Source: Bifidobacterium catenulatum DSM 16992 = JCM 1194 = LMG 11043 (GTDB lineage: Bacteria; Actinomycetota; Actinomycetes; Actinomycetales; Bifidobacteriaceae). Taken from it: a DNA stretch of 64,000 nucleotides. The DNA lies in contig NZ_AP012325.1 in assembly GCF_001025195.1 (NCBI RefSeq), positions 620,001 to 684,000 of the forward strand. Reading direction: 5' to 3'. Each line of letters begins with the position of its first letter. Positions within the stretch are counted from its first letter, which is position 1. Shown piece by piece: positions 8,758 through 17,245 of the stretch. The notes below the pieces were generated by a model. The model ran no database searches. It had not been told where the DNA came from and worked only from the letters and a program-made list of their open reading frames with translations. The translations under genes and the position numbers were made by a program.

Positions 8758-9792
8758 TTACTGCAGTTCGACGTCGCTATCGGTCTTCTTGACGATATTG
8801 CCGAGCACATAACCGGCTTCGCCATTGGACTTGAGCAATTCCATGGTCTTATCGGCATCTTCGGCGTTGACCGCCAACACCATGCCAATACCCATATTGA
8901 AGATGTTGAACATTTCCATATGATCGATTTCGCCGGCCTTCTCGAGCACATCGAAAATTGGCAGTACCGGCCAAGAGCCGAGATTGATGTGCGCAGCCAA
9001 GCCGTTCGGAATCATACGCGGAATGTTTTCGATGAAGCCGCCGCCGGTGATATGGGCGACGCCCTTGACCACGCCGGCCTTGAATAGCGGGGAAAGAGCC
9101 TTCACATAGATCTTCGTCGGGGTAAGGAGCACGTCGCCGAGCTTTTCGCCATCAAGTTCGTCAAGTACGGTGTCGACCGTGTAGCCGGCCTTCTCGAACA
9201 GGGCCTTGCGTACTAGAGAGAAGCCATTGGAATGCACGCCGGTGGACGGCAAGCCAATGAGTACATCGCCTTCAGCGATGGTGGAGCCGTCCACGATTGC
9301 GGACTTCTCGGCAACGCCGACCGCGAAACCGGCCAGATCGTACTCGTCTTCGTCATACATACCCGGCATTTCAGCGGTTTCGCCACCGATCAGACCGGAA
9401 CCAGCCTGTACACAGCCGTCGGCAACGCCAGCCACAACCTGCTCGAGCAGTGCTGGATCGTTCTTGCCACAGGCGATGTAATCCAGGAAGAACAACGGTT
9501 CCGCACCCTGAGCGGCAATATCGTTGACGCACATGGCCACACAGTCGATGCCGATGGTGTTGTGCTTGTTGGCCATCTTGGCAACGACCAGTTTGGTGCC
9601 GACGCCATCGGTGCCGGAAATCAGTACCGGCTCCTTGTATCCGAGGGAAGCCAGATCGAACAGGCCGCCGAAGCCGCCAATACCGCCGACTACGCCCGGA
9701 CGGTTGGTGCGAGCCACATGGGACTTGATGCGCTTGACGACTTCGTAACCGGCCTCAACGCTTACGCCGGCTTCTTCATATGCTTTTGGCAT
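8758..9792 (-). CDS. purM: Phosphoribosylformylglycinamidine cyclo-ligase (AIR synthetase)
   Basis: Converts FGAM plus ATP to AIR, the fifth purine step. 344 residues, the usual PurM size. Visible features are the N-terminal [19 protein letters not shown], the glycine-rich [12 protein letters not shown] followed by [10 protein letters not shown] (ATP-binding loop of the PurM/PurL fold), [13 protein letters not shown] and [17 protein letters not shown] at 9792 follows AGAAAGG. Only 18 bases separate it from the purF stop, so purF and purM form one transcription unit that ends at the hairpin at 8712-8747. Confidence 0.96.
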   Translation of the reverse strand: MPKAYEEAGVSVEAGYEVVKRIKSHVARTNRPGVVGGIGGFGGLFDLASLGYKEPVLISGTDGVGTKLVVAKMANKHNTIGIDCVAMCVNDIAAQGAEPLFFLDYIACGKNDPALLEQVVAGVADGCVQAGSGLIGGETAEMPGMYDEDEYDLAGFAVGVAEKSAIVDGSTIAEGDVLIGLPSTGVHSNGFSLVRKALFEKAGYTVDTVLDELDGEKLGDVLLTPTKIYVKALSPLFKAGVVKGVAHITGGGFIENIPRMIPNGLAAHINLGSWPVLPIFDVLEKAGEIDHMEMFNIFNMGIGMVLAVNAEDADKTMELLKSNGEAGYVLGNIVKKTDSDVELQ

Positions 9793-9810
9793 ATCAAACC
9801 TTTCTAGGGT

Positions 9811-11325
9811 TCAGTGTTCTTCTTGGGGTGAAGTAGTGGTGTATTCGTTGCCTTCGTACTTGCTCTTGTACAGGGCGAATTCAGGCAGTCGGACGCGGTC
9901 TTCCGGAGTCAACGACTTCAGGAAATCAGCTTCATAGTCATCCAAGGCGGTCGGATAATCGCCATTGAAATAGGCCACGCACAGACCGCCGTACGGTGCG
10001 TCCGCACCCAGACCGATGGATTCGACCAATCCGTCGAGTGACAGGAACGCCAAGGAATCGGCGCCGATGAAATCGCGAATTTCTTCAACGGACTTCTTCG
10101 CGGCGATGAGCTCCTTGGTGGTGGAGATGTCGATGCCGTAGAAGCATGGGTATTTCAGCGGCGGCGAGCTGATGCGCATGTGCACTTCGGCTGCGCCGGC
10201 TTCCTTAAGCAGCTGCACGATGCGCTTGGACGTGGTGCCGCGCACGATGGAATCGTCGATGACGATCACGCGCTTGCCTTTGACCACGCCGCGCACGGCG
10301 GACAGCTTCATGCGCACGCCCTGCTCGCGCAGTTCCTGCGTCGGCTGGATGAAGGTTCGAGCCACATACTGGTTCTTGATCAGGCCCATCTCGTTTGGCA
10401 GACCAGCTTCTTCCGCATAGCCGGAGGCCGCGGACAGTGAGGAATTCGGCACGCCAATGACCATATCGGCATCGACCGGCGATTCTTGGGCCAGACGCGC
10501 ACCCATACGCTTGCGGGCGGAATGCACGTTCACGCCGTAAATATCGGAATCCGGGCGTGCGAAGTAGATGAATTCCATCGAGCAGATGGCCAGCTGGGTC
10601 TGGTTCGTGTACTGCACGATCTTGTAGCCGTGATCATCCACGACCACGATTTCGCCCGGGCGGATGTTGCGCACCAGCTCGGCGCCGACGATGTCGAGCG
10701 CGCAGGTCTCGGAGGCGAGCACATATGCGCCGTTCTTCATCTTGCCAAGGGAGAGCGGACGGAAGCCGTTCGGATCGAGCGCGCCGATCATGGCGTTCTC
10801 GGTCATGATCAGATAGGCGAAGCCGCCATGAACGGTATTGAGCGCTTCCTTGAGCTTGTCCATGAAAGTGCGCTTCGAGGAACGGCGGATGAGGTGCATA
10901 AGCACTTCGGTGTCGGAATTGGAGTGGAAGATCGCACCTTCGTCCTCCAGCTTGCGGCGCAGGGACGGGCAGTTGGTGAGGTTGCCGTTGTGGCACAGGG
11001 CCATATCTCCATCATGGAAACGGAAGATGAACGGCTGAATGTTGTCGGTGCCGCCAGAGCCGGCAGTGGCGTAGCGCACATGGCCAATCGCCCTGTCTCC
11101 CTTCAGGCGTTCGATTTCTCGCTCGTCGCTGAACACCTGGGTCAACAGACCCGTTCCGCGATGACCGATAAGATGACCATTATCGTTAGAGACAATGCCG
11201 GCGCCCTCCTGACCGCGATGCTGCAACGCGTGCAAGCCGAAGTAGGTGAGTCGGGCGGCGTCCGGGTGGCCCCAAACGCCGAAAATACCGCATTCCTCGT
11301 GGATGTCTTCGAGTTCAGCTGACAA
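9811..11325 (-). CDS. purF: Amidophosphoribosyltransferase
   Basis: Committing step of purine synthesis: glutamine and PRPP give phosphoribosylamine. 504 residues. The first 11 residues look like a cleavable propeptide before Cys12 ([15 protein letters not shown]), the nucleophile of the Ntn glutaminase domain, as in the Bacillus type. [16 protein letters not shown] is the PRPP-binding motif. Three cysteines of the Bacillus-type iron-sulfur site are recognisable ([25 protein letters not shown]). The last CxxC reads CVAY, so one ligand is missing and an intact 4Fe-4S cluster is unlikely. TTG at 11325 is preceded by GGAAGGAG. A motif shared with purC lies about 53 bases upstream. Confidence 0.95.
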   Translation of the reverse strand: MSAELEDIHEECGIFGVWGHPDAARLTYFGLHALQHRGQEGAGIVSNDNGHLIGHRGTGLLTQVFSDEREIERLKGDRAIGHVRYATAGSGGTDNIQPFIFRFHDGDMALCHNGNLTNCPSLRRKLEDEGAIFHSNSDTEVLMHLIRRSSKRTFMDKLKEALNTVHGGFAYLIMTENAMIGALDPNGFRPLSLGKMKNGAYVLASETCALDIVGAELVRNIRPGEIVVVDDHGYKIVQYTNQTQLAICSMEFIYFARPDSDIYGVNVHSARKRMGARLAQESPVDADMVIGVPNSSLSAASGYAEEAGLPNEMGLIKNQYVARTFIQPTQELREQGVRMKLSAVRGVVKGKRVIVIDDSIVRGTTSKRIVQLLKEAGAAEVHMRISSPPLKYPCFYGIDISTTKELIAAKKSVEEIRDFIGADSLAFLSLDGLVESIGLGADAPYGGLCVAYFNGDYPTALDDYEADFLKSLTPEDRVRLPEFALYKSKYEGNEYTTTSPQEEH

Positions 11326-11377
11326 GCCAAAGCTCCTTCCAAAACCATGGAGACAAGGGATTCGCTACCGTTCAACC

Positions 11378-11399
11378 CTACCAACCGGAGGCTACAAGC
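11378..11399 (-). promoter_or_regulatory. 22-bp element upstream of purF, matched upstream of purC
   Basis: On the minus strand the element contains TTGTAGCCTCCGGTTGGTA. 20 of its 22 bases are identical to the copy at 24999-25020 before purC, and both have the same orientation. TTGTAG could serve as a -35 box and the CCTCCNGTTGG core as an operator for a purine regulator. The regulator is not identified. Confidence 0.55.
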
Positions 11400-11447
11400 G
11401 GCAGCTTCCGGGGAGTCCTCGGACTATGTATGAAAAAGGACGAGTAA

Positions 11448-11478
11448 TCGAACAATTGTTCGAATGTTCTGGTATGAT
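11448..11478 (+). promoter_or_regulatory. LexA (SOS) box and extended -10 promoter of the Y-family polymerase
   Basis: TCGAACAATTGTTCGA at 11448-11463 is a perfect palindrome matching the Gram-positive/actinobacterial LexA consensus CGAAC-N4-GTTCG. Ten to fifteen bases on, TGGTATGAT (11470-11478) is a good extended -10. The operator would cover the -35 region, so LexA should block transcription until DNA damage. Confidence 0.85.
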
Positions 11479-11544
11479 GTAATCGTTGGAACCGTAAATC
11501 GCGGATGCAGGCTTTGCTGCGGATTATTGCATGGAAGGAGCGTC

Positions 11545-13209
11545 ATGTCCGAACGAACATATGTGGCGGTCGACTTGAAATCCTTTTATGCGTCTTCGGA
11601 ATGCGTCGAGCATGGTTTTCCGCCACTGTCCACGCATCTGGTGGTGGCGGACCAGTCGCGTACCGACAAAACCATTTGTTTGGCGGTTTCTCCGTCGCTG
11701 AAAGAATACGGGTTGCCGGGTCGTGCCCGTCTATTCGAAGTCAAGGCGAAGCTCAAAGAGGTTAATGCGGCACGTCGGGCTGTTGCCCCGGGCGGAGTAC
11801 TGACGGGAAAATCGTATGATGCGAAAGCGCTCGCTGATAATCCGAATCTGGCCGCGGACGTGTTTATAGCCAAGCCGCGCATGTCGCATTATCTGGCGAT
11901 GAGTGCGAAAATCTACGGTATTTACTTGAAATACGTGTCGGCGGATGACATCCATGTCTATTCGGTGGACGAGGTGTTCATGGATGTCACTGGGTATCTA
12001 CGCGCCTACGGCAAAGGCGTGGAGGAGATGACGCGCGACATTATCCATGACATTCATGCTCAGACTGGTATCACCGCTACAGCGGGTATTGGCACGAACA
12101 TGTATCTGGCCAAGGTTGCCATGGACATTGTGGCCAAGCATATCCAGACAGGGGAGGACGGCATCCGCATTGCCAGGCTGGACGAGATGTCGTATCGGAA
12201 ACTGTTGTGGGGGCATCGTCCGATTACTGATTTTTGGCGTGTTGGACGAGGATATGCGAAAAAGCTCGAGGCTCAGGGCTTGTTGACCATGGGGGATATC
12301 GCACGTTGCTCGATGGGACGCGCCGATGAGTATTACAACGAGGATCTGCTGTACCGCATGTTTGGCATGAACGCCGAACTGCTTATCGACCATGCGTGGG
12401 GTTGGGAACCATGCACTATCGCCGACATCAAAGCGTATAAGCCAGCTGGTCATAGTATGAGTTCGGGGCAGGTGCTTACGGGCGCGGTCGGTTTTGACTC
12501 GGCGCGGCTGATTGTGCGCGAGATGGCGGATACGTTGTCGTTGGATTTGGTGGCGAAGGGCATGAGGGCCAGCAGGGTGGGGATGATGATCGGCTACGAT
12601 ACGGCGAGCCTTGATCCGAAACGGCTTGGCAAGGATGCTCCCGCCGAGCTGAAGACGATTGCCGAGCGTGCTGCAGCGACGTATGACGGTCCGGTCTCGC
12701 TTGACAGGTATGGCCGCCGTGTTCCCAAGCCGGCTACGGGGTCGATCGCATTGTCGGGACCTACGTCAGCGACGTCCCGCATATGCGATGCCGTGGATGA
12801 ACTGTTCTGCTCAATTGTCGACAGGCGATTGCTGGTCCGCCGTCTGAATGTGGTCGCAGCAGATTTGCTGACGGCCGATCAATTTGCGCGGCGGCGGCAG
12901 TCCGATATGTCCGAATATATGCAACCTGATTTGTTCGATGCTTTGAACTCGTCATCGGATTCCAGCATTGCTGATGCGGCTGGAGATGAGGGGCTTTACG
13001 ATAACGCTTTCCCAGGCTGTTCGCAAAACAACTCATCCGAAAGGCCGTCCAGCGGTGCGTCGTGCGATGATGCCGAACTGCATATGCAGCAGACGCTTCT
13101 GAACATCAAGCGTAAATTCGGCAAGAATTCCGTCATCAAAGCCATGGATATGTTCGATGATGCCACCGGCCGGCAGCGTAACCAGCAGATTGGAGGCCAT
13201 GCGGCATGA
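11545..13209 (+). CDS. Y-family DNA polymerase (UmuC/ImpB/YqjW-like), SOS-inducible
   Basis: Error-prone translesion polymerase, 554 residues. The catalytic palm is clear. VAVDLKSFYASSECVEHG near the N-terminus carries the first metal-binding Asp, and VYSVDEVFMDVTGYL carries the Asp-Glu pair. GITATAGIGTNMYLAKVAMDI is the expected helix after the palm, and ITDFWRVGRGYAKKLEAQGL is the helix-hairpin-helix of the thumb. The little-finger part follows, then a roughly 120-residue C-terminal tail of unknown role. ATG at 11545 follows GGAAGGAG; upstream in-frame codons lie within the promoter. The LexA box at 11448 predicts DNA-damage induction. The stop overlaps the YolD-like start (ATGA). Confidence 0.9.
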   Translation: MSERTYVAVDLKSFYASSECVEHGFPPLSTHLVVADQSRTDKTICLAVSPSLKEYGLPGRARLFEVKAKLKEVNAARRAVAPGGVLTGKSYDAKALADNPNLAADVFIAKPRMSHYLAMSAKIYGIYLKYVSADDIHVYSVDEVFMDVTGYLRAYGKGVEEMTRDIIHDIHAQTGITATAGIGTNMYLAKVAMDIVAKHIQTGEDGIRIARLDEMSYRKLLWGHRPITDFWRVGRGYAKKLEAQGLLTMGDIARCSMGRADEYYNEDLLYRMFGMNAELLIDHAWGWEPCTIADIKAYKPAGHSMSSGQVLTGAVGFDSARLIVREMADTLSLDLVAKGMRASRVGMMIGYDTASLDPKRLGKDAPAELKTIAERAAATYDGPVSLDRYGRRVPKPATGSIALSGPTSATSRICDAVDELFCSIVDRRLLVRRLNVVAADLLTADQFARRRQSDMSEYMQPDLFDALNSSSDSSIADAAGDEGLYDNAFPGCSQNNSSERPSSGASCDDAELHMQQTLLNIKRKFGKNSVIKAMDMFDDATGRQRNQQIGGHAA

Positions 13210-13433
13210 GCCTTACGCAAACCCATCGCTATGACGACATCATCGGTCTGCCGCACCATCAGTCGAGGCTCCACTCACGCATGCCCCGGTCCGGCAGGGC
13301 GGCGCAGTTCATGCCCTTCGCCGCGCTGACGGGGTACGAGGCGGTGATCGAGCATGCGGCGCTCGCCAACGAGGAGGCCGTGGCCAGGGCCAATGCCCCG
13401 GTCGACGTGGCGGACGGCTATATGCCTGCCTGA
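13206..13433 (+). CDS. Small YolD-like protein coupled to the Y-family polymerase
   Basis: 75-residue protein whose ATG overlaps the polymerase stop codon, a sign of translational coupling. Its conserved core is YDDIIGLPHHQS, then MPRSGRAAQFMPFAALTGYEA, which resembles YolD-like proteins encoded next to UmuC-type genes in Gram-positive bacteria. The role of YolD is not settled; a part in controlling or supporting the polymerase is inferred from the pairing. No catalytic motif is visible. The C-terminus is short compared with usual YolD proteins. Confidence 0.7.
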   Translation: MSLTQTHRYDDIIGLPHHQSRLHSRMPRSGRAAQFMPFAALTGYEAVIEHAALANEEAVARANAPVDVADGYMPA

Positions 13434-13526
13434 TCCGTCCGAGTAATGTAGTCGTTGGTCTCTGATGGAGGGGCGGCGCTGCGGGGCGCGCTCGGGCAAC
13501 GGTGACGGCCCGTGCCGTCGAACGGC

Positions 13527-14234
13527 TTATTCCGGCATGGGGTATGCGTCGTGCAGCAGGGAAGAGAAGCTTTCGCTCGCCATGCCGTAGAATGCGCCGA
13601 GCAGCAGCTGCAAAGCCAGGTCATGTGGCAGATCGTTGTCGTTTGCGAGCGACGCGAGTAATCCCCCGAATTTCTGCGGCGTGCTGCTCCAGATCGATGA
13701 CATCTCCTGCAGTGTCAGCAGCTTCGCCGCCAGTTCGGGGAATTTCGGCGATGACAGCAGCCGGTCGATGGTGGCGGCGCGGTATTCGGGCATGGGGTCG
13801 CCTTCGCGCGGGGTGCCATGCATCATTGCATGATTGGTCTCCCGGGAATCATCCGTTGCCATTGTCTGTGATTCCGCCGTCGTGCCGATCCAAGAGCGAA
13901 TGGCGGTGATGGAGCTGCTGCTTAGCCCGGTGAATGCGCAGGCGTGGCTCATGACATAGGTTTTCTCATCCGTTTCGCCGGTTAGATAGCCGACATCCAC
14001 GCCGAAGAAGTCGGCAATAGTCGCCATGGTTTCGTATTTGGGGAACCCGATTTCGCCCGATGAGGTGCGGTTTCCGGTATTCAGCCATCTGCTGACGTCC
14101 TTTTGGTGGAATTTTGTGAGGTACTGCCGGTTCAATGCGCGTACGAAATCTAGTTGCGTGAGACCTCGTTCATCCATGCATTGCTTGAGTCGTGTTCTCC
14201 AGCAGGCGCTGTTTCGTGTTGATATACCACTCAT
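13527..14234 (-). CDS. XRE/Cro-family transcriptional regulator
   Basis: 235-residue protein. An N-terminal helix-turn-helix of phage-repressor type spans about residues 10-75 (RLKQCMDERGLTQLDFVRAL, then KDVSRWLNTGN and TMATIADFFGVDVGYLTGETDE). An uncharacterised helical C-terminal domain follows. ATG at 14234 follows AAGGGGG; an in-frame TTG at 14252 has no ribosome site. A perfect TATAAT lies at 14264-14269 on the coding strand. Two inverted repeats at the promoter and start codon suggest autoregulation. It faces away from the membrane cassette starting at 14510, so it could control that cassette, but this is inference from position. Confidence 0.8.
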   Translation of the reverse strand: MSGISTRNSACWRTRLKQCMDERGLTQLDFVRALNRQYLTKFHQKDVSRWLNTGNRTSSGEIGFPKYETMATIADFFGVDVGYLTGETDEKTYVMSHACAFTGLSSSSITAIRSWIGTTAESQTMATDDSRETNHAMMHGTPREGDPMPEYRAATIDRLLSSPKFPELAAKLLTLQEMSSIWSSTPQKFGGLLASLANDNDLPHDLALQLLLGAFYGMASESFSSLLHDAYPMPE

Positions 14235-14277
14235 GGTATAAACCCCCTTCAAAATATGAGTGAATTATAACATGTTA
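14223..14277 (-). promoter_or_regulatory. Promoter and candidate operators of the XRE gene
   Basis: Reading the minus strand, TATAAT (14269-14264) lies 30 bases before the start codon. TAACATGTTA (14268-14277) is a palindrome overlapping that -10 box. TATACC-N6-GGTATA (14223-14240) is an inverted repeat that straddles the ATG. Both fit repressor sites. No clear -35 box was found. Confidence 0.5.
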
Positions 14278-14509
14278 CGTCATTGACGCCATAGCAGGGA
14301 TGAAAGAGGATAGACACCAAAAGGAGAGAACTCATCTGCTGTGGGGTTCAACGTCGCATTTTCGCGTCTTGTGAAAGAAGGGAGAAGCCGCACGCGAAAA
14401 AATCACGCCCCCTGATGACGGGTTCCGCAACGAGGCCGATTCGTGGTCTTGGAATGACTGAAGGTCAGTCGTTTCTCATAGGGAACGCCGTCAGAAAGGA
14501 AGCAAGGTC

Positions 14510-14683
14510 ATGTTCGCGCAACTGGCAAACACGATTCTGCACGGCGTACGCATATTCGATGAGGCGGCAAAGAACACCATGCCGACCGAGATGAATCGCC
14601 CCGATGATTGCAACGAGGAACGGAGCGGACATCATCGCGGTGAGAACTCCCACAAGAAAGGAAACGACAATGACGTTCGATGA
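14510..14683 (+). CDS. Possible 57-residue leader gene of the membrane cassette
   Basis: Short reading frame beginning MFAQLANTILHGVRIFDEAA, with a good ribosome site (AAAGGAAG) ten bases upstream. It ends 14 bases inside the next gene, which would allow coupled translation. The composition is hydrophilic after the first 20 residues and matches no family I know. It may be real or only a leader. The 275 bases between the XRE start and this frame otherwise show only a small hairpin (GACTG-N5-CAGTC) and no clear promoter. Confidence 0.35.
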   Translation: MFAQLANTILHGVRIFDEAAKNTMPTEMNRPDDCNEERSGHHRGENSHKKGNDNDVR

Positions 14684-16022
14684 CGAAAACAAGCCAAAGT
14701 CGCAGGATATTCCGAACACTCAGGTGCCGCAGGCATCAGGCGATGAAGTTGAACCGCAGAGTGGTGCAGTTGGGGCGAATGCCGGTGGTTTAGAAGAGAT
14801 GGATGCCAAAGAAGCAGCGGTGCAGTTGGGGCACAATGCTCGGCAAGCGGATTCCGAAGCGACGCAGATGTTCAATCCGAACGATTATGCGCAGTGGAAT
14901 TCGTTTCAGGACTCTACGCGGCAGATGCCGAGTGCCGCACAGTTGCAGGAGCATCAGACTGATAGCTCTCAAACCTATATTTCGACGGTTCCCCCTGTGG
15001 AGGAAGCCCAGCCGAAGAAGCGTAAAAAACTATCGAAAATCGTAGTGTTCGCTGTTATCGCCGCCACAGTGTTCATGCTGCTTGCGTCGGTGGGAACCGC
15101 TTCCGATATCAGCGTGCCGCTCATTGCGTTATTGGCATTCATACCTGCACTGTTGTCCGTTCTGGGGGTGATCTTCACGCGGAAGAACGGCAAGGTCGGA
15201 GGCCGTATCGGGGCATATGTCGCCATCGGTGTCACTGTGGCTGCCGTAGTGGTCATGGGCGGCAGAATGATCGATTACACCGTGCATGCGAAGGCCGAGC
15301 ATAAGGCTGCAATTGAGGCATCATGCCAGTCGATTACTTGGCCGGATGGGGACTTCGCCAAGAAACTGCCGGCGTTAGCTAATCAGAAAGGCGAGGTTTA
15401 TAACGATTCATCGGACCATGTTTCCATTGAGTTGTGTAATGCGACGCGATCCTCTTTCGATTCCTATGTAAAGGATGCGAAGAAAATGGGGTTCACCGTT
15501 GACTATGACAAATCCGCGGATATCTATACTGCGAAAGATGTTGAGGGCAATGAGATTACGGTCTTCTTCATGGAGGATGAGGAGGATGGAAACACCATGG
15601 ACATCACGTTGGATGCCCCGAAATCCAAAGATAATTCAAAAGCCCAGGATTCGACAGACGGTCAGCAGACTCAGGAATCGCAGAACCAGCAGCAGTCGCA
15701 GAATACGCAGCAACAGGAACAGCAGTCGCAGCAGAACCAGCAAAGCCAGCAATCCGACCCATCGCAGGTCAGTGCTGACTTCAAGGCCTCGATGGACAGC
15801 TACGAGCAGTTCTTCGACCAGTACGTCGAATTCATGAAGAAGTACAGAGACTCGGGGGACTCCATCAGCATGCTCGCGGACTACACGAAGATGATGCAGC
15901 AATACACCGACACCATGAACAAGTTGAATGCGATTGATCAGAATTCGCTGAGCTCTGCCGATGAGGCGTACTACCTCGAGGTAATGGGGCGCATCACGCA
16001 GAAGCTGGCATCCGTCGCATAA
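14670..16022 (+). CDS. Membrane protein with Gln-rich linker and DUF6591-like domain
   Basis: 450 residues. An acidic, cytosolic N-terminus (about 115 residues) leads to three hydrophobic segments at about 120-200 (VVFAVIAATVFMLLASVG, SVPLIALLAFIPALLSVLGV, YVAIGVTVAAVVVMGG). A likely extracytoplasmic domain follows (SITWPDGDFAKKLPALANQ...), then a roughly 35-residue Gln/Ser-rich linker near 331-365, and a helical C-terminus (DSYEQFFDQYVEFMKKYRDSG). The last two parts resemble DUF6591 proteins of Gram-positive bacteria. ATG at 14670 follows GAAAGGA; an earlier in-frame ATG at 14604 lacks one. No function is known. It is the first large gene of a same-strand cassette that includes an SPFH protein, so a membrane-stress role is inferred. 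Confidence 0.75.
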   Translation: MTFDDENKPKSQDIPNTQVPQASGDEVEPQSGAVGANAGGLEEMDAKEAAVQLGHNARQADSEATQMFNPNDYAQWNSFQDSTRQMPSAAQLQEHQTDSSQTYISTVPPVEEAQPKKRKKLSKIVVFAVIAATVFMLLASVGTASDISVPLIALLAFIPALLSVLGVIFTRKNGKVGGRIGAYVAIGVTVAAVVVMGGRMIDYTVHAKAEHKAAIEASCQSITWPDGDFAKKLPALANQKGEVYNDSSDHVSIELCNATRSSFDSYVKDAKKMGFTVDYDKSADIYTAKDVEGNEITVFFMEDEEDGNTMDITLDAPKSKDNSKAQDSTDGQQTQESQNQQQSQNTQQQEQQSQQNQQSQQSDPSQVSADFKASMDSYEQFFDQYVEFMKKYRDSGDSISMLADYTKMMQQYTDTMNKLNAIDQNSLSSADEAYYLEVMGRITQKLASVA

Positions 16023-16032
16023 GGATTCAAGA

Positions 16033-16070
16033 AGCTCCGGAGTATCCTAGCGGTGCCCCGGAGCTCTCTT
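16033..16070 (+). terminator. Hairpin after the DUF6591-like gene
   Basis: AGCTCCGG pairs perfectly with CCGGAGCT, followed by CTCTTG rather than a clean T-run. It may be a leaky terminator that lowers expression of the downstream cassette genes. Confidence 0.45.
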
Positions 16071-16099
16071 GCGTGTGAATAGAGAGGGTATACGGATAC

Positions 16100-16603
16100 A
16101 TGGTTTTGGCAGTTCAACAAGGCAGCTTCTCATCATCGCCATTGATGGTTTATCAGTCCATTCGTACGATGCTGGCAACGAGTGCGACATTCATGCTTAC
16201 CGGTGCGAACGATACGACTATGACGGTGCTGTTCAGCGCATACAACGGCGGCACATTTACGGCTGTGGTATCTCCCCGTGAAAATGGGGCTCTCGTCACG
16301 GTGAGCAGCGAGAACGATGACGAGACGCAGTACATGCAGCACGTCAAACAATTCTTCCAAGATGTTGACGCACAGCTGAGTATTCGCGCCGTCGCGCAGA
16401 AGAGCGAAGCTGCCAAGCTTGAGCAGAACAAGCAGATGCTGCTTATCGGCATCGTCGCCTGCGTGGTGATATTCGTCATCATCGCTATCGCGTACATGAT
16501 CTGGGGAGAAAGTTTTCTCGGCCTGATTGAGCTCATCATTATCATTGCGGCGATCTGGTTCTTTAAACAGCGCAAAGGAAACAAGGGGGAGAAGAGAGGG
16601 TGA
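16100..16603 (+). CDS. Unknown protein with two C-terminal membrane helices
   Basis: 167 residues. The first 110 form a soluble, mixed alpha/beta-looking domain with no motif I recognise (TFMLTGANDTTMTVLFSAYN, FTAVVSPRENGALVTVSSEN). Then come two hydrophobic helices, MLLIGIVACVVIFVIIAIAY and FLGLIELIIIIAAIWFF, separated by a short turn, and a basic tail (KQRKGNKGEKRG). The topology is likely cytosolic N- and C-termini with a hairpin in the membrane. The stop is three bases from the next start. A small membrane partner next to a PH/zinc-ribbon protein and an SPFH protein recalls the YdjG/YdjH/YdjI arrangement in Bacillus subtilis; this is analogy, not homology shown here. Confidence 0.65.
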   Translation: MVLAVQQGSFSSSPLMVYQSIRTMLATSATFMLTGANDTTMTVLFSAYNGGTFTAVVSPRENGALVTVSSENDDETQYMQHVKQFFQDVDAQLSIRAVAQKSEAAKLEQNKQMLLIGIVACVVIFVIIAIAYMIWGESFLGLIELIIIIAAIWFFKQRKGNKGEKRG

Positions 16604-16605
16604 CG

Positions 16606-17217
16606 ATGAGCGGATACCAGCTTCAATCGGATGAAACGAAGATACTGACCTGCGCGCAGGCCCACCGTTGCGGCGATGATCGCGAACAGGCATGTGTGGA
16701 ATTGACTCTGACCAACAGGAACCTGATATATGTATGGCAGATCAGAAAGATGTTCGGTAAGGGGACGGAGCATGAGGATGTGTACCCGTTATCCCGGCTT
16801 AAGGTGCTGGATGGGGTTGCGCAGGCGAAATACGCGGAAAAAAATGATCTTGCGGTATTGGATTTGTTCTTCGCCACGGATGAGGTGTCATTCGTGTTTG
16901 AGACCGGTGACAAGTACTCCAGTCGGAAACTGGTAGCCCAATGGTTGGATGCCATCAGTCAAGTCACCACAGGACTTCCGTCCAGCCAGGCTGCGGAATT
17001 GCGCAAGACCATACCCAGTGTGGAGATGCTGGCGGGGGCCATCAAGGGGACCCTTGATGTTTTCGCCAAAACGTTTACCGGAAAGACGATGGATTCGCAG
17101 GAAAACACAGAAGAACAGGTCACGGTCAAATGCATCGGATGTAGGGCGCCTATCTCCGGGCGTTCTGGCATGACGATCCAATGCCGCTACTGTGACACCA
17201 CACAGACGTTGAACTAG
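16606..17217 (+). CDS. PH-like domain protein with C-terminal zinc ribbon
   Basis: 203 residues. The N-terminal 120 residues look like a bacterial PH/GRAM-type beta domain (ELTLTNRNLIYVWQ, YPLSRLKVLDGVAQ, LDLFFATDEVSFVFETGDKY, then the helix KLVAQWLDAISQVTTG). The C-terminus carries a four-cysteine zinc ribbon, VKCIGCRAPISGRSG and IQCRYCDTTQTLN. ATG at 16606 is preferred over the overlapping GTG at 16600 because GAGAGGG then has proper spacing. Such proteins are often membrane-associated adaptors, and the next gene encodes an SPFH protein. The function is unknown. Confidence 0.7.
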   Translation: MSGYQLQSDETKILTCAQAHRCGDDREQACVELTLTNRNLIYVWQIRKMFGKGTEHEDVYPLSRLKVLDGVAQAKYAEKNDLAVLDLFFATDEVSFVFETGDKYSSRKLVAQWLDAISQVTTGLPSSQAAELRKTIPSVEMLAGAIKGTLDVFAKTFTGKTMDSQENTEEQVTVKCIGCRAPISGRSGMTIQCRYCDTTQTLN

Positions 17218-17245
17218 TCGCGCTAACAGGCGAAAGGCATATGAC

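Noticed and set aside
14465-14719. 84-residue hydrophobic frame on the minus strand at the start of the membrane cassette
   Set aside because: It overlaps the start and ribosome site of the plus-strand DUF6591-like gene and has no ribosome site of its own.
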